A DNA stretch of 64,000 nt from Microcoleus sp. FACHB-831 (GCF_014695585.1 NZ_JACJON010000057.1:1-64000); one strand, 5' to 3'; shown: positions 10,002 through 20,188, numbered from the stretch's first letter. Made by a program: numbers and translations. The notes: generated by a model from the sequence alone, not told the origin.

Positions 10002-13000
10002 GTGACAGAATCAGGAAACTACAAAAACACCGTAAATCTCCCCAAGACGCAGTTTGATATGCGAGCCAACGCTCTCAAACGGGAACCGGAAATACAGCAA
10101 CTTTGGGCAGAGCAACAGATTTATGAACGGCTGTCGCAGAACAATCCGGGTGAAATTTTTATTTTGCACGACGGGCCGCCCTACGCCAATGGTTCTCTGC
10201 ACATTGGTCACGCCCTGAATAAAATCCTTAAGGACATAATCAATAAATACCAGATGCTCAAAGGGCGCAAAGTTCGTTACGTCCCCGGTTGGGATTGTCA
10301 CGGCTTGCCAATTGAGCTGAAAGTTTTGCAGGATATGAAGCAAGAGGAGCGGCAAAACCTAACTCCTCTGGAATTGCGCCAAAAAGCCAAAGATTTTGCC
10401 CTTAAAGCCATAGACGAGCAGAGAAAAAGCTTCAAACGCTATGGAGTTTGGGGTGATTGGGAGAATCCTTATCTGACAATGACGCCAGAATATGAGGCGG
10501 CGCAAATTGGGGTTTTTGGTCAGATGGTTTTAAAAGGGTACATCTATCGCGGACTAAAGCCAGTTCATTGGAGTCCGAGTTCCAAGACGGCGCTAGCTGA
10601 AGCTGAGTTAGAGTATCCAGAAGATGCCGAAGGTCGCCCCACTCACGTATCGCACAGTATCTACACAGTATTTGCGATCGCCAGTTTGTCGGAAGCGGTG
10701 CGACCCTTGCTGGCTGAATTTGTGCCAAATTTGGGCGTAGCAATCTGGACGACAACGCCTTGGACAATTCCAGCAAACTTAGCCGTCAGCCTGAATCCAG
10801 ATCTAACTTACGCTGTAGTTGAGGCAACACCGCTTAACCCCGCCTTAGCAAGACCAGAAGAACAAGAAGCGATCGCGTCTGTTGAGTCAGAGGTTGCACA
10901 AGAAAACGAAGTTGCTCTTGCCCAAGCACCAAAATACCTAATTGTTGCCCGCGATTTAGTAGAAAAATTGTCGGCAACCCTGGCCACTCATCTAACAGTA
11001 AAAGCCACCGTTAAAGGCAGAGATTTAGAAAATTGCACCTATCGTCACCCGCTATATGACCGCGAAAGCCCCATTGTCATCGGCGGCGATTACGTCACGG
11101 CTGACTCCGGTACTGGATTGGTTCACACCGCTCCCGGACACGGGGATGATGACTATAAGGTAGGTCAGCGCTACGGCTTACCCTTGCTGTCGCCAGTCGA
11201 TGAAAATGGCAACTTCACGCAAGAAGCGGGACAGTTTGCTGGGTTGAACGTACTGGGTGATGGCAATCAGGCAGTTATTGATGCGCTGGCTGCTGCTGGA
11301 TCGTTGCTAAAGGAAGAACCTTACCGCCACTCATACCCCTACGATTGGCGCACGAAAAAGCCCACAATCTATCGCGCAACCGAACAGTGGTTTGCATCAG
11401 TTGAGGGATTCCGGGAAGAAGCCTTAAAGGCGATCGCTAGCGTTAAATGGATTCCCTCTCAAGGAGAAAACCGCATCAGCCCAATGGTCGCCCAGCGTTC
11501 CGATTGGTGCATATCTCGTCAACGCAGCTGGGGAGTACCGATTCCCGTCTTCTACGATGAAGAAACAAACGAACCGCTGCTGAATGAAGAAACTATCTCC
11601 CACGTCCAAGGAATTGTTGCCGAAAAAGGTTCCAATGCTTGGTGGGAATTGTCGGTAGAAGAGTTATTACCAGAGTCTTATCGCAATAACGGTCGTACCT
11701 ACCGCAAAGGTATGGATACGATGGATGTTTGGTTTGACTCTGGCTCGTCTTGGGCTGCTGTGGCAAATCACCGCCAGGAATTACACTATCCGGTTGATAT
11801 GTATTTGGAGGGATCTGACCAGCATCGCGGTTGGTTCCAGTCCAGCTTGCTCACCAGCGTCGCAACTAACGGCGTTGCTCCCTACAAGACTGTTTTAACT
11901 CATGGCTTCGCTTTGGATGAACAAGGTCGCAAGATGAGTAAGTCGGTAGGAAATGTTGTCGATCCAAATGTGGTGATTGAGGGCGGCAAAAATCAACAGC
12001 AAGAACCAGCTTACGGCGCTGATATCTTGCGTCTGTGGGTGTCTTCGGTGGATTACACCTCAGATGTGCGCGTTGGTAAGAATATCCTCAAGCAGTTGGG
12101 GGATATAAGAGGCAAAATTCGCAATACAGCTCGGTTTTTGCTGGGGAGTTTGCATGATTTTGACCCAGCTAAGGATGCGATCGCTTACGAGGAATTGCCA
12201 GAACTCGATCGCTATATGCTGCACCGGATAACTGAGGTGTTTACTGAAGTTACTGAGGCGTTTGAAAGTTATCAGTTTTTCCGCTTTTTCCAGACTGTGC
12301 AGAATTTCTGCGTCGTTGACTTGTCGAATTTTTATCTGGATATTGCGAAAGACAGACTTTATATCAGTGCGGCGGATAGCTATCGGCGTCGCAGTTGTCA
12401 GACGGTTTTGGCGATCGCGCTAGAAAATTTGGCAAGAGCGATCGCGCCTGTCTTGTGTCACATGGCTGAAGATATCTGGCAATATGTCCCCTACCCAACT
12501 CCTTACAAATCGGTGTTTGAATCCGGTTGGGTGAAGTTGGAGGACAAGTGGAAGAATCCAGAATTAGCAACAACATGGGAAAAAATACGGGAAGTTCGCA
12601 CCGAAGTTAATAAGGTGCTGGAAAAAGCACGAACTGAAAAAGCAATAGGTGCTTCCCTAGAAGCTAAGGTTTTGCTTTACGTGGCTTCTTCCGAGTTGCG
12701 TTCGTCACTGCAATCTCTAAATCCCACCCCTGCTCCTGCTGTGGAACAAGCCTCTAGCGTGTCGTCATTGCAAGAGGACTTATGGCAAGATTCCCCAAAT
12801 TCGCTTGATGAGGTGGAGACAGAGGAAGATGCTTCTACAACAACAGAGGTTCATGGTGAAGTTTATACACCAGTCGCGCAGACAGTAGACAATCTTTGGA
12901 TGCAAGCTTTAAATCAGATAGTGCAGCCATTTACGCGATCGCCATACTATTTGGGTAAAGTTGTCAAAGAATACAAAGCTCTACTGGCAGCGGCGATCGT

Positions 13001-13598
13001 GCTACCGTTGTCGCTATTGCCAATTAGTTTGCTGTTGGCGCTGGTAAACAGCATTAATAAGACTCCTCTACTAGCAACTGTTTTTGAACTAATTGGTATT
13101 TGGGTTACTGCTCGTTATGCTTTCAGCGACGATGGTAGCGCATTGGCTAAGCAGTTGCGATCGCTGATCAAAACTGCTTTCGCTACAAAGCCCCCAGTTG
13201 AGCAATCCCTGTCGGGAAGCGCAGGCGAGGAACTAGCAGCGACGATAGTTGATGAAAACCTAACTGCTAATCCTGACGCTGTTAAGCAACCAGAAGTGAG
13301 GGTTGAACCAACCCTAAGCACCCCCTCACCCGCCGCAACGGGTGAGCCAAGTTCGACGAATCCTGTAGATGAACTGCGCTACCTGTTTATTACCTCTCAA
13401 GTTGAACTGGTGGAATCACCAGCAGCTTTGGAGAAAGCGCAGTACAAAGTGCAGTCTAAGGATATCGGAATTGGCGTAGTGAAAGCAGACGGGCAAAAGT
13501 GCGATCGCTGCTGGAACTACTCGCTTAACATCGGCAAATCAAGTTTGCATCCCCTACTCTGCGAACGCTGCGTTCCAGCATTAGAAGGAGAGTTTTAA
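10002..13598 (+). CDS. ileS: Isoleucyl-tRNA synthetase with CAAD-like membrane-anchor insertion
   Basis: A 1198-residue class I synthetase that charges tRNA-Ile with isoleucine; start GTG at 10002. HIGH is at residues 67-70 and KMSKS at 644-648. The CP1 editing domain has [12 protein letters not shown], and a C-terminal zinc site begins with CDRCW at about 1167. The usual length is near 960. The excess is an insertion of about 210 residues (about 907-1119) between the anticodon-binding region and the DELRYLF segment before the zinc site. It holds acidic linkers around two hydrophobic stretches (about 991-1018 and 1023-1041). This matches the Cyanobacterial Aminoacyl-tRNA synthetase Appended Domain (CAAD), known to anchor several synthetases to thylakoids. 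All catalytic and editing motifs look intact. Confidence 0.96.
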   Translation: MTESGNYKNTVNLPKTQFDMRANALKREPEIQQLWAEQQIYERLSQNNPGEIFILHDGPPYANGSLHIGHALNKILKDIINKYQMLKGRKVRYVPGWDCHGLPIELKVLQDMKQEERQNLTPLELRQKAKDFALKAIDEQRKSFKRYGVWGDWENPYLTMTPEYEAAQIGVFGQMVLKGYIYRGLKPVHWSPSSKTALAEAELEYPEDAEGRPTHVSHSIYTVFAIASLSEAVRPLLAEFVPNLGVAIWTTTPWTIPANLAVSLNPDLTYAVVEATPLNPALARPEEQEAIASVESEVAQENEVALAQAPKYLIVARDLVEKLSATLATHLTVKATVKGRDLENCTYRHPLYDRESPIVIGGDYVTADSGTGLVHTAPGHGDDDYKVGQRYGLPLLSPVDENGNFTQEAGQFAGLNVLGDGNQAVIDALAAAGSLLKEEPYRHSYPYDWRTKKPTIYRATEQWFASVEGFREEALKAIASVKWIPSQGENRISPMVAQRSDWCISRQRSWGVPIPVFYDEETNEPLLNEETISHVQGIVAEKGSNAWWELSVEELLPESYRNNGRTYRKGMDTMDVWFDSGSSWAAVANHRQELHYPVDMYLEGSDQHRGWFQSSLLTSVATNGVAPYKTVLTHGFALDEQGRKMSKSVGNVVDPNVVIEGGKNQQQEPAYGADILRLWVSSVDYTSDVRVGKNILKQLGDIRGKIRNTARFLLGSLHDFDPAKDAIAYEELPELDRYMLHRITEVFTEVTEAFESYQFFRFFQTVQNFCVVDLSNFYLDIAKDRLYISAADSYRRRSCQTVLAIALENLARAIAPVLCHMAEDIWQYVPYPTPYKSVFESGWVKLEDKWKNPELATTWEKIREVRTEVNKVLEKARTEKAIGASLEAKVLLYVASSELRSSLQSLNPTPAPAVEQASSVSSLQEDLWQDSPNSLDEVETEEDASTTTEVHGEVYTPVAQTVDNLWMQALNQIVQPFTRSPYYLGKVVKEYKALLAAAIVLPLSLLPISLLLALVNSINKTPLLATVFELIGIWVTARYAFSDDGSALAKQLRSLIKTAFATKPPVEQSLSGSAGEELAATIVDENLTANPDAVKQPEVRVEPTLSTPSPAATGEPSSTNPVDELRYLFITSQVELVESPAALEKAQYKVQSKDIGIGVVKADGQKCDRCWNYSLNIGKSSLHPLLCERCVPALEGEF

Positions 13599-13604
13599 GT
13601 CTGT

Positions 13605-13634
13605 AGGGTGGGCAATGCCCACCTTATTTTTTAT
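13605..13634 (+). terminator. Terminator after ileS (GGTGGGCA palindrome)
   Basis: GGTGGGCA / TGCCCACC (13607-13623) with a one-base loop, followed by TTATTTTTTATTT, begins 9 bases after the ileS stop. It shares its core with the palindrome after gnd. Confidence 0.8.
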
Positions 13635-13715
13635 TTGTTAATGCCAACTGGATAAGGTGTAGCAGCCCTTATGAAAATAAGTAGCGATCGCCCATTACCC
13701 ATTACCAAGCTAACA

Positions 13716-14657
13716 TCACTCCATGTTGGATAAATTAAGCTTTCCTGTGGGCGTCTTATATATGCCCCCAGAAACTTGTAGCTTATTTAAAAATTCCTGA
13801 GTTAATTTCATAAAAGATTTTGCTCCACTGGAATTTGGCGCAGCGAGAACCACTGGCATAAAGCTATCAACGGCTTTGGCAACATTAACATCCAGCGGTA
13901 TGCGTGTTTTGAAGATTTGGGCTGATGTGAAATCCTCATTAACACGCTGGATTACTTGATGGTAGTACCTGCCTAAAATACCACCTGACATAATAAAGAC
14001 AATGCCCATCAAGCGGAGATTGAGAGAATTGTTGTCAAAATTATGAGTTTCTCTCAATTTGGCTATTCGTCTTTCCAGCAACTGAATCCCGATAACGGAT
14101 AAAGGTTCTGGTCTAGCTGGTAGCAAGTAGAAATTACTAGACATAATACCGCTTCTCGTCATCAGATTATAGCCAGGGGCACAGTCGAGAATGATGAAGT
14201 CATAGTCTTTAATAACAGGCTCTAAAATTCCCTTTACCAAGACTTTTTCAAAGCGATTCCAGACTTCAATATAATTACTTTCTCCATCCTGGAGGGCTTT
14301 TTTATGAAGCATTTCGGAAACCAAAAATTCATCGTAAAGGTCAATATCGCCTGGTAATAAATCTAGACCTTTGACGGTACCAACGTAAGGCACAATGATA
14401 TCGTGAATAGTAAGAGGTAGCTTGCTATCGGGTTTAATAGCTTTGTAGACTAGCTGACTCAACGTGCGCCTTTCTTTCCTAATTTTTGCAAAATCATGAG
14501 GTGCCATTAGGCTGAGAGTCGCACTAATTTGCGTGTCTAGATCGACAACTAGAACGCGCTTTCCATGATGTTTGGCCAAGCAAGTCGCCAAATTGACGGT
14601 AAGAGTTGTCTTACCGACGCCGCCTTTCATGTTGACCGTTGCAATGACATATCCCAT
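13716..14657 (-). CDS. Solitary ParA/MinD-type ATPase
   Basis: A 313-residue P-loop ATPase of the ParA family. The deviant Walker A KGGVGKTT is at about residues 11-18 (MKGGVGKTTLTVNLA), followed by the switch motif DLDTQ and the Walker B-like FIILDCAPG. ParA proteins bind DNA non-specifically and form gradients that position plasmids, chromosomes or protein complexes. No ParB-like partner lies beside it: its neighbours are ileS (convergent) and a Pro/Thr-rich exported protein. A second ParA, within a fusion protein, is only 2 kb away on the other strand. The cargo cannot be told from sequence. Confidence 0.88.
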   Translation of the reverse strand: MGYVIATVNMKGGVGKTTLTVNLATCLAKHHGKRVLVVDLDTQISATLSLMAPHDFAKIRKERRTLSQLVYKAIKPDSKLPLTIHDIIVPYVGTVKGLDLLPGDIDLYDEFLVSEMLHKKALQDGESNYIEVWNRFEKVLVKGILEPVIKDYDFIILDCAPGYNLMTRSGIMSSNFYLLPARPEPLSVIGIQLLERRIAKLRETHNFDNNSLNLRLMGIVFIMSGGILGRYYHQVIQRVNEDFTSAQIFKTRIPLDVNVAKAVDSFMPVVLAAPNSSGAKSFMKLTQEFLNKLQVSGGIYKTPTGKLNLSNME

Positions 14658-14686
14658 TGGTTAACTCCTATTGAGGGTGACGCACT

Positions 14687-14708
14687 ACCTGGCCAAACTA
14701 ATCCAGGT
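14687..14708. promoter_or_regulatory. Small inverted repeat upstream of the solitary parA
   Basis: ACCTGG (14687-14692) and CCAGGT (14703-14708) flank a 10-base spacer, 30-50 bases before the parA start. ParA-type genes are often autoregulated, so this could be an operator; the arms are short and chance is possible. Confidence 0.25.
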
Positions 14709-14892
14709 GACTAGATCGCTAATAATCCGTTACAGTCTTAATAATAATCAGGGATTTCCCTACAAATAGGCAATAGCGCGATCGCTTTAATGCAAAAATA
14801 GGGGCGCACAGTCGTATGCTCCTATACAGGGTATAGCTTTGTGTCAGCAAGCTAGGACAGTACTCATTGGTACTAATTAACCAGATTTTTTG

Positions 14893-15669
14893 TTAGAAGC
14901 CACCGCCCCCCGTAGTCGAACCCTTCACCGCCCCGGTTCCTGTCGTGGTGTTAGCACCTGCGGGGGGAGTTGTTACGGATGGCGCAGCAGTAGGCGCGAG
15001 GGACGGCGAAATTGTTACCGCTGGCACACCAGTAGGCGTTACTGACGGCGAAATTGTTACCGCTGGCGCAGCAGTAGGCGTTACTGACGGCGAAGTTGTT
15101 ACCGATGGCGCAGTTTCGGACGCTACTGGCGGGTCAATCATCGGCGTTCCCGGTATTGCACCGGGCAAGCCATTACCAGGTATCGTTCCAGGAAGTGGAT
15201 TCGTGTTGTTTGAAAAAGGTACGTTTCCAGGAAAGCTAATAGTGCTGGGGAAAGTGGTAGTTCCAGGGAGGGGATTCGTATTGCTTGGTAAAGCTATGGT
15301 TCCAGGAAAGGCTGTTGTGTTGTTGGGAGTAGCTGCGTTTCCAGGAAGAATAGTACTGTTGCTTGGCAAGCTTCCGTTTGCAGGAAGGACGGGGGTGCTG
15401 AATGGATTTGCGTTTCCAGACAAAGGGGCGGTAGTGGTTGTCACCTCACCAGTAAGGGGAGAGGTGATGGTAGTTGTCACGCCTTCAGTAACGGTGGGAG
15501 ATGCGCTGGTGTTTGTCGCGCCTCCAGTAAGGGGAGATGTATTAGGGGTAGTAGGAGCAGAATTGAATTGGGCTAATGCGGGTAAACCGATGAATGTACT
15601 GGCGACAACGCCCATGAAGGCTGCCAGCTTTTTGAGCTTTTTGGTAAGATGCTGGGCTTTGTTAAACAT
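14893..15669 (-). CDS. Exported Pro/Thr/Ser-rich low-complexity protein
   Basis: A 258-residue protein with a basic start and signal peptide (about 1-33, ending LPALAQF). The rest is almost entirely Pro, Thr, Ser, Ala, Gly and Val, with two repeat families: one around NTNPLPGT (about 60-165) and one around APAVTISPSVTPT (about 180-235). Such composition suits a cell-surface or extracellular linker or glycosylated stalk; no domain is recognised. The opposite strand is also open (14945-15685), but only this strand gives a signal peptide and a natural start, so I choose it. Confidence 0.65.
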   Translation of the reverse strand: MFNKAQHLTKKLKKLAAFMGVVASTFIGLPALAQFNSAPTTPNTSPLTGGATNTSASPTVTEGVTTTITSPLTGEVTTTTAPLSGNANPFSTPVLPANGSLPSNSTILPGNAATPNNTTAFPGTIALPSNTNPLPGTTTFPSTISFPGNVPFSNNTNPLPGTIPGNGLPGAIPGTPMIDPPVASETAPSVTTSPSVTPTAAPAVTISPSVTPTGVPAVTISPSLAPTAAPSVTTPPAGANTTTGTGAVKGSTTGGGGF

Positions 15670-16006
15670 TGTTTTTTTGTCTTAATTAAATTCTTGTTAT
15701 AACACCCAGGTTCTTTTCAGGCTCAAATGGTGTCCTGTAGAACTATAGATACCACTCAATGGCGAACAATTATCTGGTTAATTATAAGGATTGAAGCGAT
15801 CGCTGTTGGTTGTCTTAGTTTGAGTAGAGGGCTTCGTATGCGTTTTGGCCAGTATGCTTACAATGCCCCTTTTGTTACACCTGCTGCGGGTTGGAGCGCG
15901 AAGAGCGATCGCGCGGAATCTCGCAAACTTTCCGTAAAGACGCCCCAAAACCATTCCATAATTCCTGAAAATTATGTAAAATTTTGTAAAAATAGCAGAG
16001 GAATTT
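15670..16006. other. Intergenic region between divergent genes (337 bases)
   Basis: Holds the promoters of the exported protein (left) and the HHL1-like gene (right). Short open frames exist on both strands, but they overlap each other and contain HIP1-type sequence; I find none convincing. Confidence 0.5.
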
Positions 16007-16441
16007 ATGACAAATAATAGTGGATTCGGCAAAGTTCAGGCTAGCAAAAAAGCAACGAAATCAGCCGCAAAACGCAACCAAGCGGGCAAGCAGTACGACA
16101 AAATGAAGGCGGATGGAGTACCAGAATTTAATATTTATATTCGCGTTCAGGGTAAAAAGAACTGGTATCCAGCAGGTTCCTTAGCTGTAAATCGCACCAG
16201 CCAGATTAATCAAGCCATTTTTCAAGAAGAGGAGAATTTACGTCAAGGCGCCGTGCGTTTGTATCCAGTGTTAAAAAAGAACCAAACACAGTTGGAGTAT
16301 GGTTATAAGCTAAAGGGAGCGGAATTTGCCGACGATCCGATCCAAGTTGCCGTACCACCAGCGCCTGGTGTAGCCAACTTCTTCCAAACCGCGATCGCTA
16401 AAGTACAGAATACATTTTCAGGTTTGCTCAAGAAGAAATAA
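16007..16441 (+). CDS. HHL1-like protein
   Basis: A 144-residue soluble basic protein. Residues about 30-105 contain the conserved stretch YDKMKADGVPEFNIYIR and KKNWYPAGSLAV, which I recall from the HHL1 (Hypersensitive to High Light 1)-like family of cyanobacteria and plants. In plants HHL1 helps photosystem II repair. The N-terminus is Lys/Ala-rich, and the C-terminal tail after residue 110 is poorly conserved. GAGGA sits 4 bases before the ATG. Participation in photosystem II protection is inferred from the plant protein only. Confidence 0.68.
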   Translation: MTNNSGFGKVQASKKATKSAAKRNQAGKQYDKMKADGVPEFNIYIRVQGKKNWYPAGSLAVNRTSQINQAIFQEEENLRQGAVRLYPVLKKNQTQLEYGYKLKGAEFADDPIQVAVPPAPGVANFFQTAIAKVQNTFSGLLKKK

Positions 16442-16586
16442 GTAATTTAGAAGAATAGAGCGATTGCGTAGTGTAGGAAAAAATGCGATCGCTCAAATTT
16501 GTCATGCAAAGATAAGTGAAGATACGCATACAGGTCAAGGCAATTAGTCGTTAGACTCATAAAAACTGCCTCCTGCGTGACTTAGC

Positions 16587-18089
16587 ATGACTGGTGTAAC
16601 TGGTGAGACTCTACAAAATCTTTTTCAATCAATTACCCCGCAGAGTAGTGAAGCGGAGGTAGAATCAAATCTGGTAATCCCCCTCTTGCGCCTTCTAGGT
16701 TACACCGACGGGGATTGGCAGACTCAGTATTTTCTTACTAAAGCTAGGCTGGATTTCTTAGTTCTTGCACAAGATAAGGCTACCGCCTCCCCACCTTATC
16801 TAGTTATTGAGGTCAAATCTCCCTGCAAAAAGATTGAGCATAATATGTGGCAAATTCGCAAATATATGCGTAAAACTGGAGCCGTTCTTGGCCTTTTAAC
16901 CAATGGCTTTCGGTTTAAGATACTTTATAACTATAAGAAAAAGATTACAACAATAATCGAGTACAATCGCGATACCGTAATTGATAAATTCCCTTTCTTT
17001 CACAGGCTTTTATGTAAAGATACGGGGTTGAAAGTGAATCAAGCTGTGTATGAGAGTCAGCAGCAGATTCTTCTAAAATTCTTGTCTTTGACATTAAAAG
17101 CCTTGAACTTAGAAAATCAGTTAGATTCTTTCCAAGAAAAGCAGACTATTTCTACAACAAACCAAGGCGATCGCGAAATAGCCAATAGCGAAATAACCCA
17201 AGTAGTTAGCCAAAAACAGGAAGAAGGCAAATCAATGATTATTACCGTATTCAATAACAAAGGCGGCGTGGGTAAAACTACGACAACTATTAACCTCGCG
17301 GCTGCACTTAATCAGCAAGGTAAACGAGTATTGCTGGTTGATATTGACGCTCAGGCAAATCTGACTACAGGATTGGGTATCGATCCGCTAAACGATATTG
17401 AGTTACAGGGTAAAAAAGATATTTCGCATTTATTGACTGACCCAAGAGTCACCCTACAAGACACAATTATTCGCCAACGTTGGGAGGATGTTGAACTAGA
17501 TATTATTCCATCCCATATTCGGTTAAGCTATATGGAAGCTGCTCTTATTTCGACAGTAGATATAGATCGGGTATTGGCAAAAAAGCTGAAGAAATATGGC
17601 GAACACTACGATTATGTTTTAATTGACCCACCGCCGTCTTTTGGAAAAGCTAATACGATTTCATTAATGGCATCGTCAGCCGTGTTAATTCCTACTCAGT
17701 TGGCTCCTTATCCTATACGGGCATTGGAGTATGTTATTGATAGAGCGATCGCTATCGATCAATCTAGAGATGAACCACTCCCAATCTTAGGTATTGCAGT
17801 TAGTATGTATGAAAGAAAGTCAACTAGACTAACGGCCAGAATGACGGAGCAAATTTTTGATATTTTAGCAAAGAATCCTGAAACTAAAAATGTAGAATTA
17901 TGGCCTCAAGATACATGGATTCCCGACCTTAACATCGTTGCTACTACACCTGGGAAAGGATATCCCCTATGTTGCGCGGAATATGATGATGAATTAACTG
18001 CTAAAGATAAAGAGTCAGCACAAGATGCTTTTAGTTGCTATGAGAAACTAGCAGAGTACCTAATTTCTGTTACTAAGGCGAAGGAGTAG
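16587..18089 (+). CDS. Fusion of a type I R-subunit-like nuclease domain and a ParA ATPase
   Basis: A 500-residue two-domain protein. Residues about 20-165 look like the HsdR N-terminal nuclease family (PD-(D/E)XK fold): a helix with EAEVESN, Asp56 in RLDFLV, and Glu75-Val-Lys77 in VIEVKSP, so the catalytic set appears intact. A polar linker (about 170-215) leads to a full ParA/Soj ATPase from Met217, with deviant Walker A KGGVGKTTT, DIDAQAN and YVLIDPPPS. Met217 is preceded by GAAGAAGG at a good spacing, so a separate ParA of 284 residues may also be made. The ParB-like gene follows 4 bases after the stop, with AAGGAG before it, so the two form an operon. DNA cleavage or binding tied to partition is inferred. 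Confidence 0.82.
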   Translation: MTGVTGETLQNLFQSITPQSSEAEVESNLVIPLLRLLGYTDGDWQTQYFLTKARLDFLVLAQDKATASPPYLVIEVKSPCKKIEHNMWQIRKYMRKTGAVLGLLTNGFRFKILYNYKKKITTIIEYNRDTVIDKFPFFHRLLCKDTGLKVNQAVYESQQQILLKFLSLTLKALNLENQLDSFQEKQTISTTNQGDREIANSEITQVVSQKQEEGKSMIITVFNNKGGVGKTTTTINLAAALNQQGKRVLLVDIDAQANLTTGLGIDPLNDIELQGKKDISHLLTDPRVTLQDTIIRQRWEDVELDIIPSHIRLSYMEAALISTVDIDRVLAKKLKKYGEHYDYVLIDPPPSFGKANTISLMASSAVLIPTQLAPYPIRALEYVIDRAIAIDQSRDEPLPILGIAVSMYERKSTRLTARMTEQIFDILAKNPETKNVELWPQDTWIPDLNIVATTPGKGYPLCCAEYDDELTAKDKESAQDAFSCYEKLAEYLISVTKAKE

Positions 18090-18093
18090 TAAG

Positions 18094-18894
18094 ATGAACG
18101 ATTCAGAGCGTCGCGATCGCATTGTTGAATATTTGCGGATTAAGCCAATTAGTCACGGTCAAATTTACACTTTCCAGATTGCTATCCCACCAGCCGAAGT
18201 TATAGAAATTCCTTCGCAACGGCGCGAAGCTTTAAGCAAAAGTCTCGCCGAACAAGGTAGCAACTTAGTACCTCTAATTGTGCGCCGCACCGAAGCTTAT
18301 AGCGAAGAAGAAGAGTATGAAGTTGTCTACGGTGCTGACTGGTGTTTACTTGCTAAGGAACTGGAGATCGAGAAGCTGTGGGTTTGGGTTTTTAACATGA
18401 CTGACGAGCAAGCTGCTACTGCTAAAGCAGAAATGCAGCAGTTAGTAGGATCAACAGTTGCGGTTAGCGCAGACATATCTCCAAATTCAGGAGAAACACA
18501 GCAAATTAAAAGTCTGCTCCAACAATTTGAGAAATCATTTCAGCAACAGTTGAAAGTTATTACAGAAAAAGTGGAGCAAGTTGCTGCAACTGTAAAAAGT
18601 TTTGAGGAAAGTCAGAACAAGCAAACAGCCAATCAACAACAAATAGCAGCTTTGATTGAAAAACTTGACCAAGTTGCAGGAGCTGCGAAAATAGTTGAAG
18701 ATATTCCTAGCCAGCCAACAGGAAATATAACGACAAAGGCAGTTCAAACCGAAACTAGACAAAAAAATTACCAGAGTATGCCAGTTACAGCGCTTAGAGC
18801 GATCGCGTCAGAACGTAACATACCAGGACGTTCAAAGATGACCAAGCCTGAACTGATTGCAGCTCTTAAAAGAGCCGATGCAAATCAAAGTTAA
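18094..18894 (+). CDS. ParB-like protein with coiled coil and C-terminal Rho_N/SAP-like motif
   Basis: A 266-residue protein. Residues about 10-115 resemble the ParB N-terminal (ParB/Srx) domain: IPPAEVIEIPSQRREALSKS, then LVPLIVRR and VVYGADWCLLAKEL, where canonical ParB has GERRWRA. Residues about 135-200 are Gln/Lys-rich heptads typical of a coiled coil. The last 40 residues (MPVTALRAIASERNIPG...MTKPELIAALKRA) match the helix-extended-helix pattern of Rho N-terminal/SAP DNA- or RNA-binding motifs. The usual ParB central HTH is absent, so DNA binding may come from the C-terminus. Translation is coupled to the nuclease-ParA gene (AAGGAG, 9 bases before ATG). Confidence 0.8.
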   Translation: MNDSERRDRIVEYLRIKPISHGQIYTFQIAIPPAEVIEIPSQRREALSKSLAEQGSNLVPLIVRRTEAYSEEEEYEVVYGADWCLLAKELEIEKLWVWVFNMTDEQAATAKAEMQQLVGSTVAVSADISPNSGETQQIKSLLQQFEKSFQQQLKVITEKVEQVAATVKSFEESQNKQTANQQQIAALIEKLDQVAGAAKIVEDIPSQPTGNITTKAVQTETRQKNYQSMPVTALRAIASERNIPGRSKMTKPELIAALKRADANQS

Positions 18895-18939
18895 CTTAGA
18901 ATTTTTATTTATTTAGGTACAGCTTAAATTAACAGATGG

Positions 18940-19887
18940 TTATGGCTTTACTCTCCTCAACATCTTAAACGCGCTACCCCGCAAGGCCACTGGTAATAGA
19001 GATAGTGCCAATGCAGTATAAGCTCTGCTGGGAGAGAAAGATTTTGCTGACCAAACTAGCTGCTGTCCTTTTTGGGTTTCTCCCGTTTCAATAAGGCGCA
19101 AACCTAATAATAATTGAGTTTCAGTAAGGCGCGATCGCCTGACTTTTTCTAAGTTATCTACCTCAAACTGATAACTTGATAAATACCGCAGTTTATCTGT
19201 CAAATACTGAATCGCTCGCTGAATCCCCTGCTGTTCGGCATGGACGCGATATTCCATGAGCAATTCTGGCAAATAATAGCCCTTCTTTCCAGCTAGCGCT
19301 AAGCGCACAAATAAATCGTTGTCCTCGCAATTTTGGATATTGGGAAGCATAAATCCCACTTCTTGCAGAGTTTGGCGGCGGAATAAAGTTGCGCCAATCT
19401 GAAAGCTTTGTTTAATAAAAACTACTTCTAGTAAATTTTCAACTACGCCAGCATTTAAATTCGCTCTCCCCCACTGGCGAGAATTTTGCTGGGTTTTTTC
19501 CTCATTGCGGATATTGTTAATATCAATAATCCAATGATCCGTGCCTACAAAATCAATGTTAGAGTCTTTATCTAAAATTGCCGCCGTTCGAGCTATAAAT
19601 TGTGGCGTCAAGCGATCGTCATCATCAAATTTAATGAAATATTGACCGCTTGCAGCCTCATAACCAGAGCGCATATTATTACTTTTTCCGATATTCTTCT
19701 GGTGGCGGATGTAGCGAATTCGGCTGTCTTTGTATTGAGACATTAACTCAGGTGTCCCATCTGTTGAACCATCATCGCAAATAATTAGTTCAAAATCTTC
19801 ATAAGTCTGCTTCATTACGCTCTCAATGGCAAAATGCAGCAAATTAACGCGATTAAATGTGGGAATACAAATGCTAACTTTAGGCAC
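18940..19887 (-). CDS. Family 2 glycosyltransferase
   Basis: A 315-residue GT-A fold transferase. The N-terminal VSICIPTFNR, ELIICDDGSTDGT and YFIKFDDDDRLTP motifs are those of GT2 enzymes, with the DDD cluster expected to bind the metal and sugar nucleotide. The C-terminal 80 residues are basic without membrane segments, so the enzyme is soluble or peripheral. It begins a group of sugar-transfer genes (18.9-23.5 kb) probably involved in a surface polysaccharide or glycolipid; the sugar and acceptor are unknown. Confidence 0.9.
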   Translation of the reverse strand: MPKVSICIPTFNRVNLLHFAIESVMKQTYEDFELIICDDGSTDGTPELMSQYKDSRIRYIRHQKNIGKSNNMRSGYEAASGQYFIKFDDDDRLTPQFIARTAAILDKDSNIDFVGTDHWIIDINNIRNEEKTQQNSRQWGRANLNAGVVENLLEVVFIKQSFQIGATLFRRQTLQEVGFMLPNIQNCEDNDLFVRLALAGKKGYYLPELLMEYRVHAEQQGIQRAIQYLTDKLRYLSSYQFEVDNLEKVRRSRLTETQLLLGLRLIETGETQKGQQLVWSAKSFSPSRAYTALALSLLPVALRGSAFKMLRRVKP

Positions 19888-20188
19888 AAAATAAGGATGG
19901 TAAAAGGGAGATAGGAGAGATGGGGAGTAGAGAAGATGGGGAGAATTACCGACGGGTGCATCCCAATTTTGTCAAAACACCTAACGGCTAAAGTCGCGGC
20001 TACACAAACTTTCGTCAGAGGAGCGCGGACTTTATATGACGCTGCTCTCGCTACGGCTTTGTTTTTGTAGCCCCAGGCTTCCAGGCTGTGGGCATCTATT
20101 TGCAAAAATGGGCTGCTCCCGAATTACCGACAATCTCCTATTCTCCATTACTAGCCAGAACAACTGATGTGTAAATTCACCAGCCTAC
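19888..20188. repeat. Intergenic region with an imperfect palindromic repeat (core 19998-20072)
   Basis: GGCTACACAAAC (19998-20009) and GTTTTTGTAGCC (20061-20072) pair at 11 of 12 positions around a 51-base centre. The surroundings (CGGCTAAAGTCGCGGCTAC, CCAGGCTTCCAGGC) look like a dispersed non-coding repeat of cyanobacteria. The left part is a purine-rich GGGAGATAGGAG tract. No gene is seen. Confidence 0.55.

Noticed and set aside
14945-15685. Open frame on the plus strand opposite the Pro/Thr-rich gene
   Set aside because: It is a mirror of the repetitive GC-rich minus-strand gene. Only the minus strand has a signal peptide and an ordered domain layout.
15727-16017. Plus-strand frame of 96 codons before the HHL1-like gene
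   Set aside because: Overlaps the HHL1-like start, contains HIP1-derived codons and shows no recognisable conserved segment.
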